DNA from: Idiomarina fontislapidosi
GTDB lineage: Bacteria; Pseudomonadota; Gammaproteobacteria; Enterobacterales; Alteromonadaceae
Direction of reading: 5' to 3'
Length of the DNA stretch: 64,000 nt
Assembly (NCBI RefSeq): GCF_003226255.1
Contig: NZ_QJST01000001.1
Coordinates: 310,001 to 374,000 of the forward strand
The translations under genes and the position numbers were made by a program. How positions within the stretch are numbered: the first letter of the stretch is position 1; each line of letters opens with the position of its first letter. A model generated the notes under the pieces. The model was not told the DNA's origin and searched no databases. It saw nothing but the letters and a program-made list of their open reading frames with translations. Below are positions 8,164 through 17,869 of this stretch, in pieces.

Positions 8164-10137
8164 TTACTCCTTTTCTGCGATAGCAACGAGCTCATCACCA
8201 TCGCTCACCAAGTCGCCTTGCGCAAAGAATACGTCGGTCACTTCGCCGGCACAATGCGCTTTGATGGTGTATTCCATCTTCATCGCTTCCATGATCACCA
8301 ACGCCTGATCTTTTTCAACCCTGTCACCTTGACTGACTAAAACGTCGGTAATGGTGCCGTTCATTGGTGCAACCAAACCACCGCTGTGGTTATCGTCGAC
8401 CAAGGTATCGGCGACTTTGTGGCGGTGCAGGGTGACGGGTCCCTGTTCACTAAATACCGTGATAGTGTCCTCAGAGCTGGCGATGTAGCGCTGATAGCGA
8501 TGACCGTTCACCGCAATCGTGAGGGTATCGTCCTGTACGCTCGCATGAATACTGAAATTATCGTCATCGAGTGCGACTTGAAACGCCTCTGCACGTTGCA
8601 CGAGTTCAACGCGACTCAGTTCCTCGCCTTCGCTGAACTCCACAACATGCACGGGCGCCTCGTTAAGACGCAGTGCAGTGGCATGAGCCCACGGGTTGGT
8701 TTGTGTGGCATGCTGTGTTTGGCGTTGCAGCACATCAAACAATGCCGCTTCGATACGTGCCCAAGTTAAACTTTGCTGCGTCTCAGGGAACAGCGATTGT
8801 TCGTGCTGTTGGATAAACTCAGTGGTGAGATCCATACGCATGAAGGCAGGGTGGCTGGCTAACCGATGTAAAAAGTCGATATTAGTGTGTAAACCCGTTA
8901 CACGGTATTGTTTGAGCGCGCGTTGCAACTTCAGTAGCGCGCGTTCACGGTCCGTATCCCAAACGATAAGCTTAGCGATCATGGGATCGTAAAAGCTGGA
9001 AATTTCATCACCTTGCTCAACGCCAGTATCAATACGTACGCCGGCATCGACTGCTGGCGTGCGAAGGTGGCGGATGGTTCCTGTACTGGGTAAAAAGTCG
9101 TTAGCGGGATCTTCGGCATAAATACGCGCTTCGAACGCATGACCGCTGACGCTGACCGCGTCTTGAGTTAACGGAAGGCTCTCTCCCGCGGCGACCATTA
9201 ACTGCCATTCGACCAAGTCTAAACCGGTAATCATCTCAGTGACCGGGTGTTCGACCTGTAAGCGTGTATTCATTTCCATGAAGAAGAATTCACCACTGGC
9301 ATCATACAAAAACTCAACCGTGCCAGCGCCAACATAATCGATTGCTTTCGCCGCTTTGACCGCCGCTTCACCCATCGCTTTACGGGTTTTTTCCGACAAT
9401 GCTGGGGCAGGGGCTTCCTCAATCACTTTTTGGTGACGACGTTGTACTGAGCAATCACGTTCGGCAAGGTAGACTGCGTTACCATGCTGATCGCAGAATA
9501 CCTGAATTTCGACGTGACGCGGATTACGAATAAAACGCTCAAACAATACCTTATCATTACCGAACGATGATTTTGCCTCACGTTTTGCCGACTTCAATGC
9601 CGCTTTAAAGTCTTGTGCTGATTCGACCACGCGCATGCCTTTACCACCGCCGCCGTATGCAGCTTTGAGTAGGAGCGGGAAACCAACCTGCTGAGCTTTC
9701 TCAAATAGCGTGTCTTCGTCTTGCTCACTGCCATGATAGCCCGGCACCAGTGGCACGCCCGCTTCATCCATAATCGCTTTAGCTGCGCTTTTGGATCCCA
9801 TGGCGGCAATGGCCGATACCGGTGGCCCCACAAAAATGATGTCATTTTGCTGGCATAGTTCAGCAAACGACTCATTTTCAGATAAAAAGCCGTAACCTGG
9901 GTGAATAGCGTCGGCTCCTGCGGATTTCGCGACTTCGATAATTGTTTCAGCTTTTAGATAACTTTCATTACTCGGGGCAGGGCCAATGTAATAGGCTTCA
10001 TCCGCCAACTGCGTATGACGCGCTTGGGTGTCGGCGGCCGAGTATACCGCAATGGTGCGAATACCCATCTTGCGTGCTGTCTCGATAACGCGACAGGCGA
10101 TTTCACCACGGTTTGCAATAAGAAGTGATTGAATCAT
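8164..10137 (-). CDS. liuD: Methylcrotonoyl-CoA carboxylase, biotin-containing alpha subunit
   Basis: 657 residues. An N-terminal biotin carboxylase half (LLIANRGEIACRVIETARK, ATP-grasp loop KAAYGGGGKGMR, EMNTRLQVEHPVTE) is followed by a linker and a C-terminal biotinyl domain with the lysine motif EAMKMEY. With LiuB it carboxylates 3-methylcrotonyl-CoA to 3-methylglutaconyl-CoA. The biotinyl region, the position between liuC and liuE and the pairing with LiuB distinguish it from propionyl- or acetyl-CoA carboxylase subunits. I chose ATG 10137: it has AGGA 8 bases upstream and places the conserved MIQSLLIANRGEI at the N-terminus. A start 10 codons further up would overlap liuC. Confidence 0.95.
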   Translation of the reverse strand: MIQSLLIANRGEIACRVIETARKMGIRTIAVYSAADTQARHTQLADEAYYIGPAPSNESYLKAETIIEVAKSAGADAIHPGYGFLSENESFAELCQQNDIIFVGPPVSAIAAMGSKSAAKAIMDEAGVPLVPGYHGSEQDEDTLFEKAQQVGFPLLLKAAYGGGGKGMRVVESAQDFKAALKSAKREAKSSFGNDKVLFERFIRNPRHVEIQVFCDQHGNAVYLAERDCSVQRRHQKVIEEAPAPALSEKTRKAMGEAAVKAAKAIDYVGAGTVEFLYDASGEFFFMEMNTRLQVEHPVTEMITGLDLVEWQLMVAAGESLPLTQDAVSVSGHAFEARIYAEDPANDFLPSTGTIRHLRTPAVDAGVRIDTGVEQGDEISSFYDPMIAKLIVWDTDRERALLKLQRALKQYRVTGLHTNIDFLHRLASHPAFMRMDLTTEFIQQHEQSLFPETQQSLTWARIEAALFDVLQRQTQHATQTNPWAHATALRLNEAPVHVVEFSEGEELSRVELVQRAEAFQVALDDDNFSIHASVQDDTLTIAVNGHRYQRYIASSEDTITVFSEQGPVTLHRHKVADTLVDDNHSGGLVAPMNGTITDVLVSQGDRVEKDQALVIMEAMKMEYTIKAHCAGEVTDVFFAQGDLVSDGDELVAIAEKE

Positions 10138-10148
10138 AAATAATCCTG

Positions 10149-10934
10149 TTAGCCTTTGTTCTGCCACTGCGGTGCGCGTTTTTCTAGGAATGCTGAGAGA
10201 CCTTCTTGGCCCTCGTCTGAGACCCGGATCTTGGCGATTTCTTCGATTGTAAATTGGCGTACCTGCTGATCCGTGGGCTGGTGTGCAACCCCGCGAATAA
10301 GGCGCTTACACGACTGCAATGCTTGAGGGGAATTATTCAGCAATGCATCGAGCAAGCCAGGTAATGCATCATCAAAGTCATCAACAATCTCTGTCACCAA
10401 ACTGGCTTGCAGTGCCTTGTCGGCAAAGAAGCGCTCCGCGGTGAGCATATAGCGCCGTGCTTGACGCTCACCCATGACACGCACCACATAGGGGCTGATA
10501 ACGGCTGGAATCAGACCAATTTTAACTTCGCTCAAACAGAAGCTGGTTTTGGGTTGTGCTAAGACGATATCGCAGCACGCAGCTAGGCCGACAGCACCGC
10601 CAAAAGCGGCGCCTTGTACCAAAGCGATGGTCGGCTTGCTTAACTGGTCAAGCTGACTCATTAGGCGGTCGAGACCCGCAGCATCATCCACGTTCTCTTG
10701 ATAATCTTTATCCGCCATGGAGCGCATCCAATTTAAATCGGCGCCGGCGGAGAAGTTCTTGCCATTTGAGCGTAACACCAACACGCGCGCTTGCGTCGAG
10801 TGTTCAACCTCATTTAATGCCGCTACGAGTTCGGCAATCATCTTATCATCAAAGGCATTATGCACTTCTGGACGATTCAATGTTAACCACGCTACGCCGC
10901 GCTGATCGATAGAAAAATCCGTGTATTCACTCAT
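10149..10934 (-). CDS. liuC: Methylglutaconyl-CoA hydratase
   Basis: 261-residue crotonase-family enzyme that hydrates 3-methylglutaconyl-CoA to HMG-CoA. The oxyanion-hole regions SNGKNFSAGADLNWM and GAAFGGAVGLAACCD are present, together with the acidic segment FCLSEVKIGLIPAVISPYV typical of the methylglutaconyl-CoA hydratase branch. It lies 11 bases after liuB and 11 bases before liuD. The specific reaction follows from the position in the liu operon and agrees with the sequence. Confidence 0.93.
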   Translation of the reverse strand: MSEYTDFSIDQRGVAWLTLNRPEVHNAFDDKMIAELVAALNEVEHSTQARVLVLRSNGKNFSAGADLNWMRSMADKDYQENVDDAAGLDRLMSQLDQLSKPTIALVQGAAFGGAVGLAACCDIVLAQPKTSFCLSEVKIGLIPAVISPYVVRVMGERQARRYMLTAERFFADKALQASLVTEIVDDFDDALPGLLDALLNNSPQALQSCKRLIRGVAHQPTDQQVRQFTIEEIAKIRVSDEGQEGLSAFLEKRAPQWQNKG

Positions 10935-10945
10935 GACTGTTCCCC

Positions 10946-12553
10946 TTACATTCGGAATACGCCGAACTGGCTGTCTTCAATCGGTGCGTTCAGTGATGCG
11001 GCGATACTTAAACCGAGCACATCGCGGGTTTGTGCTGGGTCGATAATGCCATCGTCCCAGAGGCGACCTGAGGCATAATACGGGTGACCTTGCTGCTCAT
11101 ATTGCTCGATGATGGGCTGCTTTAGTTTCGCTTCATCGTCAGCACTTAATTGCTCACCTTTGCGCGCGAGGTTGTCTTTAGTGACTTGTGCCATTACGCC
11201 TGCGGCTTGCTCTCCGCCCATCACAGAAATACGTGCGTTGGGCCACATGAACATCAGTGTCGGATCGTAGGCGCGACCGCACATACCATAGTTACCCGCA
11301 CCATAGCTGCCACCAATGAGCACGGTAAATTTAGGTACTTTCGCGCAAGATACGGCCATAACCATTTTAGCGCCGTGTTTGGCGATACCTTCGGCTTCGT
11401 ACTTTTTACCCACCATAAAACCGGTGATGTTTTGCAAAAATACGAGAGGAATCTTTCGTTGCGCACAGAGCTCAATAAAGTGAGCCCCTTTTTGTGCGCT
11501 TTCAGAGAAGAGAATACCGTTATTGGCGACGATACCCACGGGGTAGCCGTGAATGCGCGCAAAGCCGGTTACTAGGGTATTGCCATAGTTGGCTTTAAAC
11601 TCGTCAAAATCAGAGTCATCAACCACACGTGCAATCACTTCATGGACATCGTAAGGCTTGCGAAGGTCGGTACCAACAATGCCATAGAGTTCTTTTGCAT
11701 CGTAACGCGGCGGCTTGCTTTCACGCTGATCCAGTTGGGTCGGCGCAGGGCGGTTTAAGCGTGCAACTGAACGGCGCGCTAACGCCAAAGCGTGCTCGTC
11801 GTTGTGAGCAAAGTGGTCGGCAACGCCTGAAATACGCGTATGCACGTCGGCACCACCGAGTTCCTCGGCACTCACTTCTTCACCGGTTGCTGCCTTAACT
11901 AGGGGGGGACCTGCTAAAAAGATGGTGCCTTGCTCTTTTACGATGACACTTTCATCGGCCATTGCCGGAACATAAGCACCACCCGCCGTACACAAACCCA
12001 TGACCACGGCGATTTGTGGAATACCCTTCGCCGACATATTGGCTTGATTAAAGAAAATACGACCAAAGTGGTCTTTATCTGGGAACACATCATCTTGTCG
12101 AGGCAAGTTCGCGCCGCCCGAATCAACTAAATAGATGCAGGGCAGATGGCAACGTTCGGCAATTTCTTGCGCACGTAAGTGTTTTTTTACAGTTAGCGGG
12201 TAGTAGGTGCCGCCTTTTACTGTCGCGTCGTTGGCAACAATCATACATTCAACGCCTTCGACACGACCAATACCAGCGACAACGCCCGCTGCCGGTACAT
12301 AGTCGTCGTAGACGTCCCACGCCGCAAACTGACCAATTTCTAAAAATGGCGAGCCCGCATCAAGTAACTTATTAATGCGTTGGCGCGGTAATAGTTTACC
12401 GCGCGATAAGTGGCGCTCCTGATATTTAGGACCACCGCCTTGCTTTATTTGCTCGACCTTGGCGTTTACGTCATCAACGACCGCTTGCATCGATTCATAG
12501 TTCGCTTTGAACTGCGCATCGCGGGTGTTCACTTTGCTTGCGAGAATAGCCAC
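10946..12553 (-). CDS. liuB: Methylcrotonoyl-CoA carboxylase, carboxyltransferase beta subunit
   Basis: 535 residues, two crotonase-like carboxyltransferase halves. Typical stretches are the N-terminal [19 protein letters not shown], the glycine-rich [19 protein letters not shown] and [18 protein letters not shown], and [13 protein letters not shown] near the end. The SGGANLP and CGRAYDP variants are characteristic of methylcrotonyl-CoA carboxylase rather than propionyl-CoA carboxylase. It transfers CO2 from biotin on LiuD to 3-methylcrotonyl-CoA. It starts 11 bases after liuA ends, with a GGAG-type ribosome site, in the usual liuA-liuB order. Confidence 0.95.
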   Translation of the reverse strand: MAILASKVNTRDAQFKANYESMQAVVDDVNAKVEQIKQGGGPKYQERHLSRGKLLPRQRINKLLDAGSPFLEIGQFAAWDVYDDYVPAAGVVAGIGRVEGVECMIVANDATVKGGTYYPLTVKKHLRAQEIAERCHLPCIYLVDSGGANLPRQDDVFPDKDHFGRIFFNQANMSAKGIPQIAVVMGLCTAGGAYVPAMADESVIVKEQGTIFLAGPPLVKAATGEEVSAEELGGADVHTRISGVADHFAHNDEHALALARRSVARLNRPAPTQLDQRESKPPRYDAKELYGIVGTDLRKPYDVHEVIARVVDDSDFDEFKANYGNTLVTGFARIHGYPVGIVANNGILFSESAQKGAHFIELCAQRKIPLVFLQNITGFMVGKKYEAEGIAKHGAKMVMAVSCAKVPKFTVLIGGSYGAGNYGMCGRAYDPTLMFMWPNARISVMGGEQAAGVMAQVTKDNLARKGEQLSADDEAKLKQPIIEQYEQQGHPYYASGRLWDDGIIDPAQTRDVLGLSIAASLNAPIEDSQFGVFRM

Positions 12554-12564
12554 AGCGTCTCCTT

Positions 12565-13734
12565 TTATTTGGACTCGTTGAACAACTCACGACCGATCAA
12601 CATACGGCGTATTTCTGAGGTGCCCGCGCCGATTTCATAGAGTTTAGCGTCGCGCAGTAGGCGTCCTGTTGGGTACTCGTTGATATAGCCATTGCCACCG
12701 AGTAATTGAATTGCATCAAGTGCTAACTGAGTGGCGAGTTCAGCCGCATATAAGATAGCGCCGGCAGCGTCTTTACGGGTCGTTTCACCGCGGTCACAGG
12801 ACTGAGCAACGGCGTAGACATATGCGCGAGCAGCGTTCGTGCGCGTGTACATGTCGGCCACTTTACCTTGTACTAGCTGAAACTCGCCGATTGCTTTGCC
12901 AAATTGAGTGCGATCGTGGATATAAGGCACTACGGTATCCAAGCAAGCTTGCATAATGCCCAGTGGACCTGCGGCAAGCACCGCACGCTCGTAATCGAGA
13001 CCACTCATTAGTACTTCAACGCCACCATTGAACTCGCCAAGAATATTCTCAGCTGGTACTTCGACGTCTTCAAATACCAACTCACATGTATTTGAACCCC
13101 GCATCCCGAGCTTGTCGAGTTTCTGTGCTTGGCTAAACCCAGGGGTATTCTTCTCAACGATGAAAGCGGTAATGCCGCGTGATGCTTTTTCGGCGTCTGT
13201 TTTTGCGTAGATGACAAAGACATCGGCATCTGGACCATTGGTGATCCACATTTTATTGCCATTGAGCACGTACTTGTCGCCTTTTTTCTCGGCTTTAAGC
13301 TTCATGCTCACCACATCAGAACCCGCATTAGGTTCGCTCATCGCCAGCGCGCCGACATGCTCGCCAGTACATAACTTGGGTAAGTATTTTTGTTTTTGTT
13401 CTTCATTACCGTTACGCGCGATTTGATTCACGCACAAGTTAGAATGGGCACCGTAACTCAATCCGACCGATGCTGAAGCACGGCTAATTTCTTCCATCGC
13501 GATGACATGTTCTAAGTAACCCATTCCAGAGCCACCGTACTGCTCGTCAACGGTCAGACCCAACAGACCCATATCACCGAGCTTACGCCACAAATCACTT
13601 GGAAACTCATTGGCTTCATCAATTTCAGCCGCACGCGGTGCAATTTCATCGCGCGCAAAGGCGTTCACTGCTTCACGCAGCATATCCGCGGTTTCGCCTA
13701 AGCCAAAGTTAAAAGAATTAAATTGCGTAATCAT
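12565..13734 (-). CDS. liuA: Isovaleryl-CoA dehydrogenase
   Basis: 389-residue FAD acyl-CoA dehydrogenase that oxidises isovaleryl-CoA to 3-methylcrotonyl-CoA and hands electrons to ETF. The flavin and substrate motifs [13 protein letters not shown] and [18 protein letters not shown] are present, as is the C-terminal [19 protein letters not shown]. The catalytic base is Glu249, in [12 protein letters not shown]. This internal position is the isovaleryl-CoA dehydrogenase arrangement and differs from the paralogue at 17870-19027. The start codon overlaps the liuR stop by 4 bases (ATGA), so regulator and first enzyme are translationally coupled. Confidence 0.95.
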   Translation of the reverse strand: MITQFNSFNFGLGETADMLREAVNAFARDEIAPRAAEIDEANEFPSDLWRKLGDMGLLGLTVDEQYGGSGMGYLEHVIAMEEISRASASVGLSYGAHSNLCVNQIARNGNEEQKQKYLPKLCTGEHVGALAMSEPNAGSDVVSMKLKAEKKGDKYVLNGNKMWITNGPDADVFVIYAKTDAEKASRGITAFIVEKNTPGFSQAQKLDKLGMRGSNTCELVFEDVEVPAENILGEFNGGVEVLMSGLDYERAVLAAGPLGIMQACLDTVVPYIHDRTQFGKAIGEFQLVQGKVADMYTRTNAARAYVYAVAQSCDRGETTRKDAAGAILYAAELATQLALDAIQLLGGNGYINEYPTGRLLRDAKLYEIGAGTSEIRRMLIGRELFNESK

Positions 13735-14153
13735 AATGACTCCTGAGATGAGACTACTTTCTTGGTTGTCGTTCGCACTGATTCGAGCTCGTCTTGGCAG
13801 CGTTGTTCGAGGCCAGTGAGCTCTGTCAGTAATACGTTGATATCTTCCATTTGTTGCTTGAGCGATGCTTTCTTCTCGGCAATTAACTCAAGCACTTTTT
13901 CAAGCTGTGCGGCCGAACTATTGTCAGCGTCATACAACTCGAATAGACGCCGTGTTTCGGCCAATGAAAAACCCAATCGCTTGCCGCGTAGTATGAGTTT
14001 TAAGCGGACACGATCTTTATTATTGTAAATTCGGTGCTGACCCTGGCGACGCGGCGACAATAGCCCTTCGTCCTCGTAAAAACGGATAGAACGGGTCGTA
14101 ATGTCAAATTGTTTTGCCAATTCGCCGATCGTATAAGTGATTTTGTTACTCAT
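13731..14153 (-). CDS. liuR: MerR-family regulator LiuR
   Basis: 140 residues. An N-terminal MerR winged helix ([30 protein letters not shown]) is followed by a long dimerisation helix (about 75-125) and no metal-binding cysteine cluster. It heads the liu operon and overlaps liuA by 4 bases, as LiuR does in Shewanella and related genera, where it controls branched-chain amino acid breakdown. A plausible promoter on the minus strand (TTTACG, 17 bases, TAAGCT) overlaps the palindrome at 14198-14213, which would give autoregulation. The inducer is not known from sequence; an acyl-CoA intermediate is a guess. Confidence 0.9.
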   Translation of the reverse strand: MSNKITYTIGELAKQFDITTRSIRFYEDEGLLSPRRQGQHRIYNNKDRVRLKLILRGKRLGFSLAETRRLFELYDADNSSAAQLEKVLELIAEKKASLKQQMEDINVLLTELTGLEQRCQDELESVRTTTKKVVSSQESL

Positions 14154-14197
14154 CAGACTTGCTTTTTAGTTGACCTAAGATCTAAGCTTAGAGGAAG

Positions 14198-14213
14198 TTT
14201 ACGTTAACGTAAA
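14198..14213. promoter_or_regulatory. Probable LiuR operator, 16-bp perfect palindrome
   Basis: TTTACGTTAACGTAAA, symmetric to the last base, in the 77-bp divergent region between liuR and the thiolase gene. It lies 17 bases before the thiolase start, and its minus-strand left half forms the -35 of a possible liuR promoter. Sites of this general form (ACGT half-sites) are known upstream of liu operons in gammaproteobacteria. It is the only such palindrome I saw in the intergenic regions checked by eye. Confidence 0.75.
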
Positions 14214-14230
14214 GTGGTATTGGAGGAAAG

Positions 14231-15415
14231 ATGTCAAACGATTCGGTCGTAATTGTTGCCGCAAACCGGACAGCAATGGGGGGCTTTCAAGGCAGCCTGA
14301 GTGAAGTCAGTGCACCTAATTTAGGGGCGGCTGCAATCAAAGCTGCACTCGGTCATAGTGGCCTGACAGAAAGTGATATTTCAGAAGTCATCATGGGCAA
14401 CGTGTTACCAGCAGGATTAGGTCAAGCGCCTGCGCGTCAAGCGATGCTCTATGCGGGCTTACCACAAAGCACAGGCGCTACAACGATTAACAAAGTCTGT
14501 GGCTCGGGCTTAAAGGCAGCAATGTTTGCAACGGACTTAATTCGTGCCGGTTCGGCCGAAGTCGTTATTGCGGGCGGTATGGAGAGCATGTCGCGTGCAC
14601 CGTATCTTCTGGATAAAGGGCGCAACGGCTACCGTATGGGTCATGGACAGTTGTTTGATCACATGATGCTCGACGGCTTAGAAGACGCCTACGAAGGTAA
14701 AGCCATGGGCTGTTATGCTCAGGATACCGCAGACAAGTATGGATTAGATCGCGATGCGATGGATGATTTCGCGATTAACTCATTACAAAAAGCGCAAAGC
14801 GCGATCGATAAGGGTTACTTCAAAAATGAAATTACCCCGCTCACATACTCAACGCGCAAAGGTGAGGTCACGGTTGATACGGATGAGCAACCGGGTAAAG
14901 CACGCCTCGACAAGATCCCGCAATTGCGCCCGGCTTTTAAAAAGGATGGCACCATTACCGCGGCCAACTCGAGCTCAATCTCCGATGGGGCAGCGGCATT
15001 GGTATTGATGCGTGAGAGCGAGGCGGTCAAACGCGGTTTGAAACCACTTGCACGCGTTAAAGGTCATGCCACTCATTCACAAGCACCCGCTGAGTTTACC
15101 GTGGCACCGATTGGTGCGATGGATGCGTTGCTGACGCAAGTAGGCTGGAGCAAAGAAGACGTCGATTTATGGGAAATCAACGAGGCCTTTGCCATGGTCA
15201 CGATGCTTGCAATTAACGAAATGAAGTTGGATGCCAGTCGCGTCAATGTGCACGGTGGTGCCTGTGCACTCGGACACCCGATTGGCGCCAGTGGTGCGCG
15301 TTTACTTGTGACATTGTTGCATGCACTGAAACAACGTGGCGAGAAACGAGGCGTCACATCACTGTGTATTGGTGGTGGTGAAGCGGTCGCTCTCGCTGTT
15401 GAAATGATGGAGTAA
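14231..15415 (+). CDS. Acetyl-CoA C-acetyltransferase (thiolase)
   Basis: 394 residues. The nucleophilic cysteine is Cys90 (INKVCGSGLKA); His349 (GHPIGASG) and Cys379 (SLCIGGG) complete the triad, matching the biosynthetic-type thiolase numbering 89/348/378. The enzyme interconverts two acetyl-CoA and acetoacetyl-CoA; beside the liu genes it most likely cleaves acetoacetyl-CoA, and may also cleave 2-methylacetoacetyl-CoA from isoleucine. The start has GGAGG 5 bases upstream. It is divergent from liuR and probably shares the LiuR operator. In Shewanella the equivalent gene directly precedes mmsA; here an opposite-strand transporter gene lies between them. After Cys379 the motif reads GGGEAVALA rather than the usual GGGMGVA. 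Confidence 0.93.
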   Translation: MSNDSVVIVAANRTAMGGFQGSLSEVSAPNLGAAAIKAALGHSGLTESDISEVIMGNVLPAGLGQAPARQAMLYAGLPQSTGATTINKVCGSGLKAAMFATDLIRAGSAEVVIAGGMESMSRAPYLLDKGRNGYRMGHGQLFDHMMLDGLEDAYEGKAMGCYAQDTADKYGLDRDAMDDFAINSLQKAQSAIDKGYFKNEITPLTYSTRKGEVTVDTDEQPGKARLDKIPQLRPAFKKDGTITAANSSSISDGAAALVLMRESEAVKRGLKPLARVKGHATHSQAPAEFTVAPIGAMDALLTQVGWSKEDVDLWEINEAFAMVTMLAINEMKLDASRVNVHGGACALGHPIGASGARLLVTLLHALKQRGEKRGVTSLCIGGGEAVALAVEMME

Positions 15416-15419
15416 AAAA

Positions 15420-16283
15420 CTAAGGTTTTATCTGCTGGCGCGAAGCCAAAACAACTGCGACAACAATCAAGCTCGCGCCCAGCAGCCACCTTAGCCAATC
15501 GGTATCTTGTTGCCAGAACAGGACATTAACAAGAATACCAGCAGGAATTAGGGCATTGTTCATGGCGGCCAATTGTCCGGTATTGACCCATTTGCTGGCG
15601 AGATTCCAGCCAAGGTAACCAAGACCGGAAGCAACAATACCGAGCCATAGCAAAATGCCCCACTGCCATGAGGTGTTTGGCATCATTTGGTGGTTACCGA
15701 ACAGCAACACACCGAGGCCAGACACGATGCTGGCGCCGACAAAAAAGGCAGCAAACTGTTGTACTTGATGTTGGGTTGAGCCAAGTTCAAGGCGCTTATA
15801 GGCGACTTGGCCGGCAGCAAAGCAGATATTGGCGGCTTGAATCAACGCAAAGCCAATGACGAAATCGGCGCTCAGTCCTTGATAACGAATAACGGCAGCG
15901 CCCGCGACTGATATCGCAGCGGCGAGCCACCAAACAACAGGTAGGCGTCGACGACCGATAATAATTTCGTCGATGAGTGTGATGTATAACGGGGTGAAAA
16001 TAGTGAACAACAACACCTCTGCGACACTCAAATAAAGAAACGCGTGGTACAAGAATAAATACATAAAGCCGATTTGTACGGCACCAATTACGGCAAGTTG
16101 GGTGAGTGTTTTAGCGGAGTACGTTTGCAACTTGCGCCATTTGAATAACGGCAAGATAGTGAGTAAAGCAAGCACCATGCGGATAAACACGACCCAATAG
16201 CCATCGACTTGGCCAGCAAGGTATTCGCCGATAAGCGAGAAACTTGCAGCCCAAAGTAACGTAATAAGAATTAAAAGCGGCAC
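15420..16283 (-). CDS. DMT/EamA-family transporter
   Basis: 287-residue, very hydrophobic protein with about ten predicted membrane helices in two EamA-like halves. A short loop (LIDEIIIGRRRLP) divides the halves, and the first begins LLWAASFSLIGEYLAG. Members export amino acids, metabolites or drugs; the substrate cannot be read from sequence. The start is GTG 16283. The gene converges on the thiolase with 4 bases between stops and diverges from mmsA, so it interrupts what is a continuous operon in relatives. A role in moving branched-chain amino acids or their keto acids is suggested by position only. Confidence 0.85.
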   Translation of the reverse strand: MPLLILITLLWAASFSLIGEYLAGQVDGYWVVFIRMVLALLTILPLFKWRKLQTYSAKTLTQLAVIGAVQIGFMYLFLYHAFLYLSVAEVLLFTIFTPLYITLIDEIIIGRRRLPVVWWLAAAISVAGAAVIRYQGLSADFVIGFALIQAANICFAAGQVAYKRLELGSTQHQVQQFAAFFVGASIVSGLGVLLFGNHQMMPNTSWQWGILLWLGIVASGLGYLGWNLASKWVNTGQLAAMNNALIPAGILVNVLFWQQDTDWLRWLLGASLIVVAVVLASRQQIKP

Positions 16284-16349
16284 GCGATAAGTCTCTTTTA
16301 ATGATTATGAAAATTTGATTTATAAAATAACACAACAAGAAGGTGAGTT

Positions 16350-17846
16350 ATGTCTAAAAAAGTGCCTCTGTATATCGACGGAGAGTTTCGCGCTTCAAAA
16401 ACTGAGTCTTGGATTCCGGTGACCAACCCGGCGACTCAAGAAGTGATTGCCGAAGCTCCGTGCGCGACTCAAGACGAAATGGAAGCTGCAGTTGCGAGTG
16501 CACGAGAAGCCTTTAAAACGTGGAAAGAAGTGCCTGTTTCTGAACGTGCACGCGTGATGATGCGCTATCAGGCATTATTAAAAGAACATCAAGAAGAAAT
16601 TGCTGAAATTTTGGCCCAAGAAACGGGTAAGACCTTTGAAGATGCCAAAGGAGACGTTTGGCGTGGTATCGAGGTGGTTGAGCAAGCAGCGAATATCCCA
16701 TCACTCATGATGGGCGAAACTGTAGAAAATGTTGCTCGTTCTATTGATTCATACAGCTACATCCAACCGCTCGGTATTTGCGCGGGTATTACGCCTTTTA
16801 ACTTCCCTGCGATGATCCCATTGTGGATGTTCCCGATGGCGATTGCCTGTGGCAATACCTTCATCTTAAAACCATCGGAACAAGATCCATTAACGCCTAC
16901 GCGGCTTGTCGAGTTATTTGAACAAGCGGGCGCGCCTAAAGGCGTGTTGCAGGTTATTCATGGTGGCAAAGATCAAGTCGACTTTGTACTCGATCACCCT
17001 GAAATTCATGCGTTATCGTTCGTGGGTTCTGTACCAGTTGCTGAGTACATATACCGTCGTGGTACCGAGAACGGTAAACGTGTGCAAGCCTTTGCGGGTG
17101 CTAAAAACCATTGCGTGATCATGCCAGACGCGAATAAGCAGCAAGTAATCAACAACTTGGTGGGTGCTTCGGTCGGCGCGGCCGGTCAACGTTGTATGGC
17201 GATCTCGGTCGCGGTGTTCGTTGGTGCCGCGAAGGAGTGGATTCCAGAAGTGGCTGAAGCTATTGCTAAGGTACGCCCGGGCGCTTGGAACGATGAAAAT
17301 GCTGCGTATGGCCCTGTGATTAGTCCGCAAGCAAAAGCGCGCATCGAACAAATGATCACCGATGGCGAAAATGAAGGCGCTAAATTATTGGTGGATGGTC
17401 GTGGTTGCACCGTCGAAGGATTGCCTGATGGAAACTGGGTAGGTCCGACGGTCTTCTCTGAAGTCACGGCAGATATGGACATTTACAAGAAAGAAGTCTT
17501 TGGTCCTGTGTTAAGCATGATGGAAGTCGATGATTTGGATGATGCACTGACGCTGGTTAACAACAACCCATACGGTAACGGTACGTCGATCTTCACCTCA
17601 AATGGTGCGGCAGCGCGTAAATACCAACATGAAGTGACCGTAGGTCAGGTGGGGATTAATATTCCAATCCCGGTGCCATTGCCGTTTTTCTCATTTACTG
17701 GCTGGAAACGTTCATTCTTTGGTGACTTGCATGCCTATGGTAAGCAAGCGATTCGCTTCTACACCGAAACCAAGACCGTGACTGCACGCTGGTTCGAAAG
17801 TGATATCGAGGCGAGTGGACCTAACATGTCTATTCACCTTAAGTAA
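16350..17846 (+). CDS. mmsA: Methylmalonate-semialdehyde dehydrogenase (CoA-acylating)
   Basis: 498-residue aldehyde dehydrogenase family member that converts methylmalonate semialdehyde to propionyl-CoA with NAD and CoA. Catalytic Cys282 lies in [12 protein letters not shown], the variant typical of Mms[16 protein letters not shown] and the C-terminal [16 protein letters not shown] also mark this family. The expected general-base glutamate of ordinary aldehyde dehydrogenases is replaced by asparagine ([10 protein letters not shown]), as in CoA-acylating MmsA. GAAGGTGAG precedes the start. First gene of the valine unit; a possible -10 TATAAA lies at 16321-16326 with a poor -35. Confidence 0.95.
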   Translation: MSKKVPLYIDGEFRASKTESWIPVTNPATQEVIAEAPCATQDEMEAAVASAREAFKTWKEVPVSERARVMMRYQALLKEHQEEIAEILAQETGKTFEDAKGDVWRGIEVVEQAANIPSLMMGETVENVARSIDSYSYIQPLGICAGITPFNFPAMIPLWMFPMAIACGNTFILKPSEQDPLTPTRLVELFEQAGAPKGVLQVIHGGKDQVDFVLDHPEIHALSFVGSVPVAEYIYRRGTENGKRVQAFAGAKNHCVIMPDANKQQVINNLVGASVGAAGQRCMAISVAVFVGAAKEWIPEVAEAIAKVRPGAWNDENAAYGPVISPQAKARIEQMITDGENEGAKLLVDGRGCTVEGLPDGNWVGPTVFSEVTADMDIYKKEVFGPVLSMMEVDDLDDALTLVNNNPYGNGTSIFTSNGAAARKYQHEVTVGQVGINIPIPVPLPFFSFTGWKRSFFGDLHAYGKQAIRFYTETKTVTARWFESDIEASGPNMSIHLK

Positions 17847-17869
17847 TTGATAAGTTAAAGGTAGTTATC

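Noticed and set aside
8386-8992. Open frames antisense to liuD and similar ones opposite other liu genes
   Set aside because: They have no ribosome sites or family features and follow from codon bias on the coding strand.
15668-15859. Small open frame antisense to the DMT transporter
   Set aside because: Arginine/glutamine-rich shadow of the transporter with no supporting signal.
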